From: Celerinatantimonas yamalensis
Lineage (GTDB): Bacteria; Pseudomonadota; Gammaproteobacteria; Enterobacterales; Celerinatantimonadaceae
Length of the DNA: 64,000 nucleotides
NCBI RefSeq assembly: GCF_046054155.1
Contig: NZ_JBEQCT010000001.1
Span: forward strand, 124,001 to 188,000
Direction of reading: 5' to 3'
Part shown: positions 27,483 to 35,507 of the stretch, piece by piece
Numbering within the stretch: the stretch's first letter is position 1
Layout of the letters: each line of letters begins with the position of its first letter
Translations under genes and position numbers: made by a program
Notes under the pieces: generated by a model
What the model saw: only the letters and a program-made list of their open reading frames with translations
What the model was told of the DNA's origin: nothing
The model's database searches: none

Positions 27483-28142
27483 TCAGCTTTCATACTCCAA
27501 TGGATCGGTTTGATGATTTAGAGCAAAAGCTTCTAAACGTTCTTGGCAAGCACCACAACGCCCACAAGCCTTCTCACGTCCGTTATAACATGTCCATGTT
27601 TGACTGTAGTCTAAACCCATTGCCAAACCATCCTTGAGAATGTCGATTTTACTCAGATTTAGGTAGGGACTGATAATATCAACTGCGTCATAGTTAGCAA
27701 TTTGACTCACGGCATTCATTTTGTCGACAAATTCAGGACGACAATCGGGATAGATTGCGTGATCGCCAGAATGAGCACCATAATAAACTTTACTCGCGCC
27801 AATTGAGACGGCGTAACCAATCGCAAGAGAGAGTAAAATCATATTTCTATTAGGCACAACAGTCGATTTCATGCTGTCTTCAGCATAATGTCCTTCGGGA
27901 ATGTCCATATCTGAAGTCAGTGATGAGCCTTGCAGTAGCTGATTGATGGCTGTGATATCAATGACCTTATGGTCAATCCCGAGCTCGCGTGTAACTTTGC
28001 TCGCGACATCAATCTCTTTTTTATGCTTTTGGCCATAATTAAAAGTAAGTGCAAAGGGTTGATATCCTTCACGAATAGCTCGATTTAAGACGGTGTAGGA
28101 GTCCATGCCTCCTGAGTAGATAATAACAACTTTTTCTTTCAT
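27483..28142 (-). CDS. queC: 7-cyano-7-deazaguanine synthase
   Basis: Converts CDG to preQ0 in queuosine synthesis, using ATP and ammonia. 219 residues. The N-terminal PP-loop SGGMDS is at 10-15, and four zinc-binding cysteines lie at C185, C193, C196 and C199 (CGRCGACQ). It is divergent from queE across a 68-nt spacer, so the two pathway genes probably share a regulatory region. Confidence 0.95.
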   Translation of the reverse strand: MKEKVVIIYSGGMDSYTVLNRAIREGYQPFALTFNYGQKHKKEIDVASKVTRELGIDHKVIDITAINQLLQGSSLTSDMDIPEGHYAEDSMKSTVVPNRNMILLSLAIGYAVSIGASKVYYGAHSGDHAIYPDCRPEFVDKMNAVSQIANYDAVDIISPYLNLSKIDILKDGLAMGLDYSQTWTCYNGREKACGRCGACQERLEAFALNHQTDPLEYES

Positions 28143-28210
28143 ACGGGTTGCGCTTCTATTTTTTATTCTCTATAAACACAGATTTTCGCTCAAATAAGCT
28201 TAGGTGACAA

Positions 28211-28879
28211 ATGTCGAATGTAATTTATCGTGTCAATGAAGTATTTGAAACAATCCAAGGCGAAGGAATTTATACCGGAGTGCCATCGGTATTTATTCGT
28301 TTACAAGGATGCGATGTAGGGTGCCCTTGGTGTGACACCAAGCATACTTGGGATGTCGAAAGTGGCGATGAATGTGCTTTAGATCAGGTGGATCAACCCA
28401 GCCATGATCAAAAACGCTGGGCGAGTGCAACCGCTGAACAATTAATACAATTGGTAATGCAATATCATGCCAAACATGTGGTCATCACTGGGGGGGAACC
28501 CTGTTGGTATGATTTAAATCCACTGACGAGACGATTGAGCGATCATGGATATCAATGTCAAGTCGAAACCAGTGGAACTTATCCGATTGCGATCGATCCG
28601 CGAGCTTGGGTGACGCTATCCCCCAAAATAGCAATGCGTGGTGGTCGTGAAGTCTTAACCAGTGCGATGTTTCGAGCGAATGAGGTGAAACATCCAGTGG
28701 GCCGACAAGCCGATATTGATGCGCTTGACGCATTGCTTGCTCGCTGCCCGAGTTCCGCTGCCATTGCACTACAACCGATTAGCCAACAGCCGAGAGCGAC
28801 TCAATTATGTATTCAAACTTGTATTGAGCGTAACTGGCGACTGTCAGCTCAACTACATAAATATATTGGTGTTTTATAA
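28211..28879 (+). CDS. queE: 7-carboxy-7-deazaguanine synthase
   Basis: Radical SAM enzyme that contracts the ring of CPH4 to give CDG, the QueC substrate. 222 residues with the cluster motif C34-x3-C38-x2-C41 (LQGCDVGCPWCDTKHTW), and GGEP at the SAM-binding strand. AGGTGA precedes the ATG. The genes for the earlier steps (queD, folE) are not in this window. Confidence 0.95.
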   Translation: MSNVIYRVNEVFETIQGEGIYTGVPSVFIRLQGCDVGCPWCDTKHTWDVESGDECALDQVDQPSHDQKRWASATAEQLIQLVMQYHAKHVVITGGEPCWYDLNPLTRRLSDHGYQCQVETSGTYPIAIDPRAWVTLSPKIAMRGGREVLTSAMFRANEVKHPVGRQADIDALDALLARCPSSAAIALQPISQQPRATQLCIQTCIERNWRLSAQLHKYIGVL

Positions 28880-29100
28880 TGATGCTGCGCTACTGGGTGA
28901 AAAACTAAAGTAGCCTGATCGGGTTGATTGAAAAGTTTATTTAGGCTGTTTTGTTTCAGTTATGACCATTCTACTGGATATAATAGTTGCTATTTAGTCG
29001 CATTGGTTTTGCTGATTAGAAAAGGACAAAGAATAGATTTTATCTAATATATTCAATTTTGTGGAAATAGTTACAGTGATAATTACATTCTTAGCAATAA

Positions 29101-29126
29101 AAAACCGGCTATTTAGCCGGTTTTTT
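29101..29126. terminator. Bidirectional terminator between queE and hns
   Basis: AAAACCGGCTA / TAGCCGGTTTT with A and T runs on both sides, 15 nt after the hns stop. It serves hns and may also stop queE transcripts. Confidence 0.85.
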
Positions 29127-29140
29127 GACAAAGAGATAAT

Positions 29141-29548
29141 CTAGATCAAGAAATCATCTTTTGTCTTGCCTTCATTATCAATCGCTTGTTGAATGGCAGC
29201 TGGTGTACGTCCTTGGCCTGTCCAAGTTTTTTCAACGCCGTTTTCGAAATAACGATATTTAGGCGGTAGCGGAGCACGTTTGCGACGGCCTTGTGTGACA
29301 GGTTTAGTTTCTAATACTTCCACTAATTCGGATGGGTCAATACCATCTTGTTCCATCAATTCTTTATAATGCTGAATTTTTTTCAGCTTCATTTCTTCTT
29401 GTTCGCGGCGCGTTTCTTCAAAATCACGGCGTTCCTGAACAATAGCGTCCAATTTGCTGAGAGTTTCTTCCATTTGCTCGAGAGAAAGTTCTTTGGTGGC
29501 AGCTTTTAAACTGCGCGCATTTAAAAATGTTTTAAGGAAATCACTCAT
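29141..29548 (-). CDS. hns: H-NS family nucleoid protein
   Basis: 135-residue global silencer of AT-rich DNA. An N-terminal coiled-coil oligomerisation region (about 1-75, with repeated charged heptads) is followed by a basic linker (QGRRKRAPLPPKY). The C-terminal DNA-binding core TWTGQGRTPAAI contains the QGR AT-hook-like loop. H-NS and StpA types cannot be separated by eye. In E. coli hns also neighbours tdk, as here with one gene between. Confidence 0.95.
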   Translation of the reverse strand: MSDFLKTFLNARSLKAATKELSLEQMEETLSKLDAIVQERRDFEETRREQEEMKLKKIQHYKELMEQDGIDPSELVEVLETKPVTQGRRKRAPLPPKYRYFENGVEKTWTGQGRTPAAIQQAIDNEGKTKDDFLI

Positions 29549-29765
29549 GGTCGGTTCCCGCTGTTAGTTTAGTTACAAATGTATATTAATTATAAAATCC
29601 AAGTAATTTTTATTCAATATAAGATATTTGTCAAATTATCTTAGTATTTTGATCTAAAAAATATTAATTATATAAATTGGTAATTAGCTATAGTTTTCTT
29701 GCTCTAACGCTAGCAGAAATAAAATAACTTGAAATTTTTATCGCAAGGGGTAGGATGGCGGCCCA

Positions 29766-29940
29766 AATCTTATGCGTAGAGGCGCATTAACTATCAGTAT
29801 GTTCTTTGAGGGTGATGCCTATGACAAGAGCAAAAAGGAGTTAATGCCGAAATTGAGTGAACGTTATCAATCGTCTCAATTGGTTGTGTGGCCGAAAGGT
29901 GCACGACTGTCATGGTGCAAACTATGGAGAACTACAGAGA
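29766..29940 (+). promoter_or_regulatory. Lysine riboswitch (L box)
   Basis: The conserved lysine-riboswitch blocks appear in order: GTAGAGGCGC (29776 on), AGTA (29796), GGGTGATGCC, a GCCGAA at the base of P4 with stem AATTGAG/CTCAATT, GGCCGAAAGG, ACTGTCA, and TGGAGAACTAC. The closing P1 pairs GTAG (29776-29779) with CTAC (29932-29935). It lies 70 nt before the start of an NhaC-type transporter. Known gammaproteobacterial relatives of that transporter (LysW) sit under this riboswitch. Confidence 0.92.
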
Positions 29941-29970
29941 AGATGCTTAACGATTATTTTCGTTTCTTTG

Positions 29971-29998
29971 TCATCTGTAGAACTTCTATAACAGATGA
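29971..29998 (+). promoter_or_regulatory. Candidate expression platform of the lysine riboswitch
   Basis: An 8-bp perfect stem TCATCTGT / ACAGATGA ends 10 nt before the transporter ATG and directly next to the weak ribosome-binding sequence AGAGAAA. No T-tract follows, which suggests control of translation rather than termination. Confidence 0.5.
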
Positions 29999-30008
29999 TA
30001 GAGAAATC

Positions 30009-31589
30009 ATGGATTTAACATCGTATTCCCATTCGGCTTATTCGCTTTTACCACCAGCTATCGCACTCGTTATGGCGATATTGACCCGGCGTGTTCTAAT
30101 ATCGTTAGCTTGCGGCATCGTAGTCGGGGCTGCCTTATTGAAACAATTTATGGTAGTTGGGGGCATTGAATATTTATTGGATCTTGCGAAACACCTAGTT
30201 TGCTCTGATGACAGCTGGAACAGCTGGAACATTAATATATTATTATTCCTATTATTACTCGGTTCCATGACCGGATTGATGCAAGTCAACGGTTCCACAG
30301 TTGCATTCGCTAATTGGGCACGCCAGCGGATCAATACGCATCGCGGAGCTTCATTATTGACAGCATTGCTTTGTTTTGTGGTTTTTATTGATGACTATTT
30401 TCATAGTTTAGCGGTCGGTAGCATCACCAGACCGGTGACTGATCATGCTAAAATATCACGAGCGAAGTTGGCTTATCTATTAGACTCCACTGCAGCGCCG
30501 ATGTGTGTCATCATGCCAATTTCAAGCTGGGGAGCTTATATTATTGCGCTTATTGGCGGTATTTTAGCTGCACATGGGATGGCCGATATATCGCCATTGA
30601 ATGCTTTTATTAACATTATTCCGTTAAATTTCTACGCCTTATTTGCATTAATCATGGCGTTTTCAGTCGCTTATTTTAATATAAATATAGCGGGAATGGC
30701 TAAACATGAACAGCAAGCGAGCCTCGGGCATTTATTTGATGAGCATAAAGGGATCCCAGCGGGGACATCGACAGGATTTAAAGCAACGGTTACCGGCACT
30801 CCTTGGGGGCTAATATTACCCTTGCTAATATTAGCACTAGCAACATTTTGTGCTTTTTTATTGACAGGATATCAGGCGTTACCCGACGGAACCTCGGTAA
30901 CTATTTTTAGTTTATTAAAAAATACAGATGTTGCTTTTTCGTTAGTTATTGGCGGCTTTGCTGGGTTGATTGCATCAGTTATTTTTAGCTGCTCTTTAAA
31001 AGTGACGCTGGGGTGTTTAAGTTATACCATTCTACGTGGTGCTCAATCGATGCTCGGTGCAATATGGGTGTTACTGTTTGCTTGGTCTATTGCAACGGTG
31101 ATTAGAGATATCCATACCGGCACGTATTTGGCTAGCCAAGTTAAAGCAATTGCTTTACCCCCGGCTTTGTTACCCATGATTCTATTTATAATTGCTGGCG
31201 TTATGGCGTTTGCAACAGGGACTAGTTGGGGAACGTTTGGGGTGATGTTGCCCATCGCAGGAGATATTGTCGCGACGAGTTATCCCGAAATGATGTATCC
31301 GGTGTTGGCGGCTGTTTTAGCCGGTTCAGTTTTCGGTGATCATTGTTCCCCTATTTCAGATACCACCATTTTGTCATCAACCGGGGCAGGTTGTCACCAT
31401 ATTGACCATGTTATGACGCAGCTTCCTTATGCATTATTGACTGCATTTATTAGTGCTATTGCATATTTGGTCATCGGTTACACAGGATCTTTGTGGATGG
31501 CGATTAGTGCCGGTTTAATCTTGTTATGTATTGGTTTGGTATGGTTTAATCAGCGGCCAAAAGTGAGTACGTTGGCCGCTTCTGCATGA
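30009..31589 (+). CDS. NhaC-family transporter, predicted lysine permease (LysW type)
   Basis: 526-residue inner-membrane protein with about 11-12 helices of the NhaC Na+/H+ antiporter superfamily. Conserved segments include LTALLCFVVFIDDYFHSLAVGS, MPISSWGAYI and GTSWGTFGVMLP plus FGDHCSPISDTT. The reading frame is open back to 29772, but that part is the riboswitch RNA. I therefore start at the ATG of MDLTSYSHSA, just before the first helix. The riboswitch makes lysine the likely substrate, imported when lysine is scarce; ion antiport is the fallback call. Confidence 0.85.
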   Translation: MDLTSYSHSAYSLLPPAIALVMAILTRRVLISLACGIVVGAALLKQFMVVGGIEYLLDLAKHLVCSDDSWNSWNINILLFLLLLGSMTGLMQVNGSTVAFANWARQRINTHRGASLLTALLCFVVFIDDYFHSLAVGSITRPVTDHAKISRAKLAYLLDSTAAPMCVIMPISSWGAYIIALIGGILAAHGMADISPLNAFINIIPLNFYALFALIMAFSVAYFNINIAGMAKHEQQASLGHLFDEHKGIPAGTSTGFKATVTGTPWGLILPLLILALATFCAFLLTGYQALPDGTSVTIFSLLKNTDVAFSLVIGGFAGLIASVIFSCSLKVTLGCLSYTILRGAQSMLGAIWVLLFAWSIATVIRDIHTGTYLASQVKAIALPPALLPMILFIIAGVMAFATGTSWGTFGVMLPIAGDIVATSYPEMMYPVLAAVLAGSVFGDHCSPISDTTILSSTGAGCHHIDHVMTQLPYALLTAFISAIAYLVIGYTGSLWMAISAGLILLCIGLVWFNQRPKVSTLAASA

Positions 31590-31642
31590 TTGGTTATAAG
31601 GGAGCAATGCTCCCTTTTATTAGAATAAAGAAAGGGGGTGAC

Positions 31643-32233
31643 ATGGCGTCATTACATTATAAATATGCAGCAATGAATTCTGGCAAATCAACACAGTTGA
31701 TTCAGGCTCATTTTAACTATGTTGAACGGGGAATGACGCCATTGGCGATGATTCCGGCGATCGATGATAGGGCTGGTCAAGGCGTTATCTGCGCTCGAAT
31801 TGGTTTAAGCTTAGATGCTTATGCATTTCAGGTGCAAGAGGATCTTTATCAATTAGTGGCAACTTGGCCTGATCCTGTTGATGTAGTTATTGTCGATGAA
31901 GCGCAGTTTTTGACTAAGGTGCAGGTTTATCAATTAGCCCATATTGTTGATCAATGCAAAATTCCAGTGATAGCCTACGGATTAAAAACAGACTTTAAAT
32001 GTGAGTTATTTGAAGGTGCCTATCATCTACTCTGCTTAGCCGATAAGTTTGAAGAGCTCAAAACAGTTTGTTGGTGTGGAAATAAAGCGCATTTTAATGC
32101 TCGAGTTGACCAAGAAGGCGCAATTTTACGAGATGGCGAGCAAGTTGAAATTGGTGGGAATGAACGCTATATCGCGCTATGCCGTAAACATTTTCTACAA
32201 GGGATGGCATTTCCCCCTCGTCATCAACAATAA
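31643..32233 (+). CDS. tdk: Thymidine kinase
   Basis: Phosphorylates thymidine for the salvage pathway. 196 residues of the type II enzyme: P-loop AMNSGKST at 10-17, VDEAQFLT as the Walker B/catalytic glutamate region, and zinc-binding cysteines in the CWCG and CRKH motifs, with IGGNERYIALCRKH near the end. The ATG at 31643 follows AAAGGGGGTGAC; the frame is open upstream but without a comparable site. It is probably co-transcribed with the transporter gene, with a 53-nt gap. Confidence 0.95.
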   Translation: MASLHYKYAAMNSGKSTQLIQAHFNYVERGMTPLAMIPAIDDRAGQGVICARIGLSLDAYAFQVQEDLYQLVATWPDPVDVVIVDEAQFLTKVQVYQLAHIVDQCKIPVIAYGLKTDFKCELFEGAYHLLCLADKFEELKTVCWCGNKAHFNARVDQEGAILRDGEQVEIGGNERYIALCRKHFLQGMAFPPRHQQ

Positions 32234-32438
32234 TCAATGATCTTCGTTTCATCAGCCTTGCTGAAATCGTTTGTCTGTTATCTAGCGATCTCTTGTGATC
32301 ATAAAATATGGTCTATAACGATGCCGACGACTGATCTCAAATAGGCCTTTAAAACGATATAAATAATCGAGACCAATTCTTTTTTGCAACGTATTTTCTG
32401 TTAAAGTTGTCATCAAGTTTGATTGGCATGAGTAGTCT

Positions 32439-33395
32439 ATGTCTTGGCAATTATCGTCTTCTTCTCCCCGCCTTGGTGTTGCATTAGGTAGTGGTGCTGC
32501 CAAAGGGTGGTCTCACATTGGGGTGTTGTTAGAACTGAAAAAATTAGGGATAACACCACATTATGTTGCTGGCTGTTCCATCGGTGCCTATGTCGGCGCG
32601 GCTTATGCCAATGATCATCTAGAAGAGCTTGAGCAATGGGTGCGAACATTAACAAACTGGCAAGTGTTTAAATTGTTAGATTTGGGATTACGTCAAGGCG
32701 GATTACTTTCTGGTAAAAAAGTATTCTCAATGACAGAAGCATTGTTGGGGGCTAGACGTGTTGAAGCCTCTCGCATCCCTTTCGCCGCTGTTGCTACCGA
32801 GCTGTACACTGGGCGTGAAGTGTGGTTGAAACGGGGAAATATGCGCCGGGCAGTGCGAGCGTCCTGCGGTATGCCTGGCTTGTTTTCGCCCATCCGTTGG
32901 CATGGGCAGTGGCTTATCGATGGTGCCGTGTCTAATCCGGTTCCCGTTTCGCTTTGTCGTGCAATGGGGGCGAGTCACGTTATTGCTATTGATCTGCAAG
33001 CCAATCGATTCAATCACCATCGGGCAGTTTATCCGCCATTGCTACTTGAAGCGCAACGCATGCCCTCGGTGGATACTCGGGCTGACACAATGTTTTCTCG
33101 GATGATGGGGGTTGGTCAGGGTTATATTCAATCGGTGATAGGGCGATTAGGTAAACATAAGCGTCAGCAAGGGCCTATACAACCTAATATGATGGCTGTG
33201 ATGTCAGGGGCGTTAGATATTCTTGAAGATAAGTTAAAACGTGCTCGCATGGCAGGTGATCCACCTGAAGTGATAATTACCCCACGTGTTGAAGATATTG
33301 GGCTGATGGAGTTTTTTCGCGCAGAAGAGGCCATCGAGGCCGGCCGACAAGCCGTTCGAGAACGCCGTGATCAATTAGAGTTTTTTCGTCGTTAG
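32439..33395 (+). CDS. rssA: Patatin-like phospholipase RssA
   Basis: 318 residues. The oxyanion motif GSGAAKGWSHIGVL, the nucleophile elbow G45-C-S47-I-G49 and the catalytic aspartate in DGAVSNPVP make the Ser-Asp dyad of patatin lipases. It matches E. coli RssA through to RMAGDPPEVIITPRVEDIGL. In E. coli rssA lies in the same neighbourhood (ychJ-rssA-rssB-galU-hns-tdk); rssB is not next to it here. The native lipid substrate is not known. Confidence 0.92.
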   Translation: MSWQLSSSSPRLGVALGSGAAKGWSHIGVLLELKKLGITPHYVAGCSIGAYVGAAYANDHLEELEQWVRTLTNWQVFKLLDLGLRQGGLLSGKKVFSMTEALLGARRVEASRIPFAAVATELYTGREVWLKRGNMRRAVRASCGMPGLFSPIRWHGQWLIDGAVSNPVPVSLCRAMGASHVIAIDLQANRFNHHRAVYPPLLLEAQRMPSVDTRADTMFSRMMGVGQGYIQSVIGRLGKHKRQQGPIQPNMMAVMSGALDILEDKLKRARMAGDPPEVIITPRVEDIGLMEFFRAEEAIEAGRQAVRERRDQLEFFRR

Positions 33396-33539
33396 TGACG
33401 TATCGCAAATTGATCGCATAATGTTGTTATTGATTTAAGTCAATGTGAATTGAATTGGTCACTCGCTTCGCTAGCGTTACATCAACTAACAAGCGTATAG
33501 TGACTACAATAAAACTGGCTGATGAGTCAAGGAGTAAGT

Positions 33540-33821
33540 ATGAAGTCTCAAGCTGAAGAGTGTTTAGCCTGTAGTTGTGTTGAGATCGGCAGTGTGATTG
33601 ATGGGTCTGAGTGTTCGACACCGATTGATCAAACATTTGCTCAACGTGAACAAGCTCAGCAAGCGTTAGACGCTTTGAGTGCCAAAGTGCGTAAATCTGA
33701 AAATGAACCTGCACAGATTGATGTGAATATCGTCCCTCAAGGTGATGCATTCCAACTTGTTGGTGAGGTTGTATTTAGTTGCCAAGCTGAAAACTTGATC
33801 TTTCAAATGTCACTGCGTTAG
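33540..33821 (+). CDS. YfcZ/YiiS family protein (DUF406)
   Basis: 93 residues. The cysteine-rich start (EECLACSCVEIGSVID) and the end VVFSCQAENLIFQMSLR match the E. coli YfcZ/YiiS family over the full length. The function is unknown. The ATG at 33540 is fixed by AAGGAG 6 nt upstream; the longer frame to 33522 lacks a site. It stands alone and ends in a bidirectional terminator. Confidence 0.88.
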   Translation: MKSQAEECLACSCVEIGSVIDGSECSTPIDQTFAQREQAQQALDALSAKVRKSENEPAQIDVNIVPQGDAFQLVGEVVFSCQAENLIFQMSLR

Positions 33822-33864
33822 TGACTGTTCGCTAGAGTCGTTGCTCGATGGTGTTCTAATTTAC

Positions 33865-33898
33865 AAAAAGCCCTTTGGTTTAACCAAAGGGCTTTTTT
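33865..33898. terminator. Bidirectional terminator between the YfcZ-like gene and batD
   Basis: A long perfect stem AAAAAGCCCTTTGGTT / AACCAAAGGGCTTTTT with T and A runs on both sides, placed between the convergent genes and ending 2 nt before the batD stop. Confidence 0.92.
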
Positions 33899-33899
33899 A

Positions 33900-35507
33900 T
33901 TAAGGATTCAATGGCTCGATAAAGTCACGTTTTGATGTGCTCGACTTAGCGCGACTTAGCGCGAGGGCGCGCGCCAAAAATGTCTGTCCATCCCATGGTT
34001 CCTCATCATTTTGTGGCTGCCAAGCTAACGCGGCCAACTCAGCTAATAAAGGTTTAAACCGCGCTTGCTGTTCACTCGATTGTTGTTGCAGATAGCGGCG
34101 TAAGTAATGTTCAGCTGGTTTAGGTTGATGAGCTTTGGCTGCATTGGCGAAGGCTTGCCAGTTATCACCTTGAGGCTGTGGTTGCAATGTGTCGACGTCT
34201 CGTTGTTCGCGGCGCTTCTCACGATATATCCATCCTTCACGTATGAACCAAAGCAGTAGAGTCATTCCCCATAATGTCGGCCAAACTATTGAACCTGAAC
34301 CTTTAGTGTTCCCTGCGTCACTATTTGAACTCACGGTTGGATGATCATTTATTTGGCTATTTCCAGCTACCTGACTGCTGCTTTGAACGGTCAATGTGAG
34401 GGGGGTAATGGTACTGCGCTGCTGCTTGGCATCGTGAGTATCCCACCATGTTATGGTTTGACCTGGAATCACAACTTTTCCAGCCTGCGTTGGGATCAGG
34501 GCAATACTGTAGACGCGCTGCGCATAAATTTTCCCATCCTTAATAAACAGATGATCGCTGGGTTTTTCAGGATACACTCGGACATGCTTCGGATAGGTGA
34601 AATTGAGCTGAGGCAGCTGCGCCGTATTGGCCCCTTGAGCGGTGATGGTAATGGTTCGAGTGAGCGCTTGACCGCTTTGATAGGGACCATGTTCTGGAGA
34701 AATATCATCTTCAATGGTGAGCCGCTCAGCACTTAGCCAAGGCTGAGTAAATCCAGTAGGTTGGGGCTGAACCGTGATGTCAATCGCTTTGCCCTGTACG
34801 GCAACTGGCTGCTCACTTAAACCAAATGTCGGGTCAATGACCCCAGCATCACCCGTTAGACGAGGCCCGTGCACGGTTAAATGCCCTGCGTGTTGGGGGG
34901 TAATAAGCCAATGGCGGGTGAGGGTGCGATAACGGCGGCCATCAATGACTTCAACTTGTTGTTGATCCTGACCCACTTGACTAATTTTGGCGCCTTTGGC
35001 GGTTGGTGCATTGAAATCGGCGTTGCTTAAGCTGGTTGCAACCAGTATTTTGGCAGTGTAGAGCAGTGATTGATCAACCCAGGCGGATGAATGGTTGATC
35101 TGTGTTTCAATTTTAACTTGTTGCTGAACTGGGTTTTGTCCATGATAGGCAATGGCATGGATAGTGATCGGTTGAGTTGAGTTTCCAGCGATGCTAAATG
35201 CCGGAATTTGATAATCGCCGGGCTGTTGCACTAATAGTGTTGTAACCCACTGTGTTTGCCGCTTCGTTGTCCCATTGACATCGCTCATTTGACGACTTGT
35301 TGAGGTTTGTCCAACGACGAAATGCTGACGTAACAAACTGCTACTATCAAATTCAGAGGCTGAAATCGATGCATCAGCTGTCACCGTGAGTGTGAATGCT
35401 CGGCCAACATAGACCGGGTTTTGACTGACGGTTGCGATAACATGTGCAGTTGCAGCTTGCACGGCTGCGCTGACGAATAGGAGTGCGAAGAAAATAAAAC
35501 GGATCAC
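33900..35507 (-). CDS. batD: BatD-family protein
   Basis: 535 residues: signal peptide (about 1-18), several predicted Ig-like beta domains of the BatD (oxygen tolerance) family, a membrane helix at about 400-420 followed by basic residues (REGWIYREKRREQR), and a cytoplasmic helical tail. It is the last gene of a six-gene operon and starts with a GTG overlapping the stop of the preceding gene (GTGA). Bat proteins are linked to stress and oxygen tolerance in some bacteria; the mechanism is unknown. Confidence 0.87.
   Translation of the reverse strand: MIRFIFFALLFVSAAVQAATAHVIATVSQNPVYVGRAFTLTVTADASISASEFDSSSLLRQHFVVGQTSTSRQMSDVNGTTKRQTQWVTTLLVQQPGDYQIPAFSIAGNSTQPITIHAIAYHGQNPVQQQVKIETQINHSSAWVDQSLLYTAKILVATSLSNADFNAPTAKGAKISQVGQDQQQVEVIDGRRYRTLTRHWLITPQHAGHLTVHGPRLTGDAGVIDPTFGLSEQPVAVQGKAIDITVQPQPTGFTQPWLSAERLTIEDDISPEHGPYQSGQALTRTITITAQGANTAQLPQLNFTYPKHVRVYPEKPSDHLFIKDGKIYAQRVYSIALIPTQAGKVVIPGQTITWWDTHDAKQQRSTITPLTLTVQSSSQVAGNSQINDHPTVSSNSDAGNTKGSGSIVWPTLWGMTLLLWFIREGWIYREKRREQRDVDTLQPQPQGDNWQAFANAAKAHQPKPAEHYLRRYLQQQSSEQQARFKPLLAELAALAWQPQNDEEPWDGQTFLARALALSRAKSSTSKRDFIEPLNP

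Noticed and set aside
27209..27493. Minus-strand ORF in another frame over the rhombosortase start
   Set aside because: The rhombosortase frame has the active-site motif and helices; the alternative is a cysteine-rich out-of-frame translation.
28143..28210. preQ1 riboswitch between queC and queE
   Set aside because: I looked on both strands of the 68-nt spacer and found neither the preQ1 pseudoknot pattern nor a suitable loop.
29772..30008. N-terminal extension of the NhaC-type transporter
   Set aside because: This stretch matches a lysine riboswitch and does not look like protein. The first membrane helix follows the ATG at 30009.
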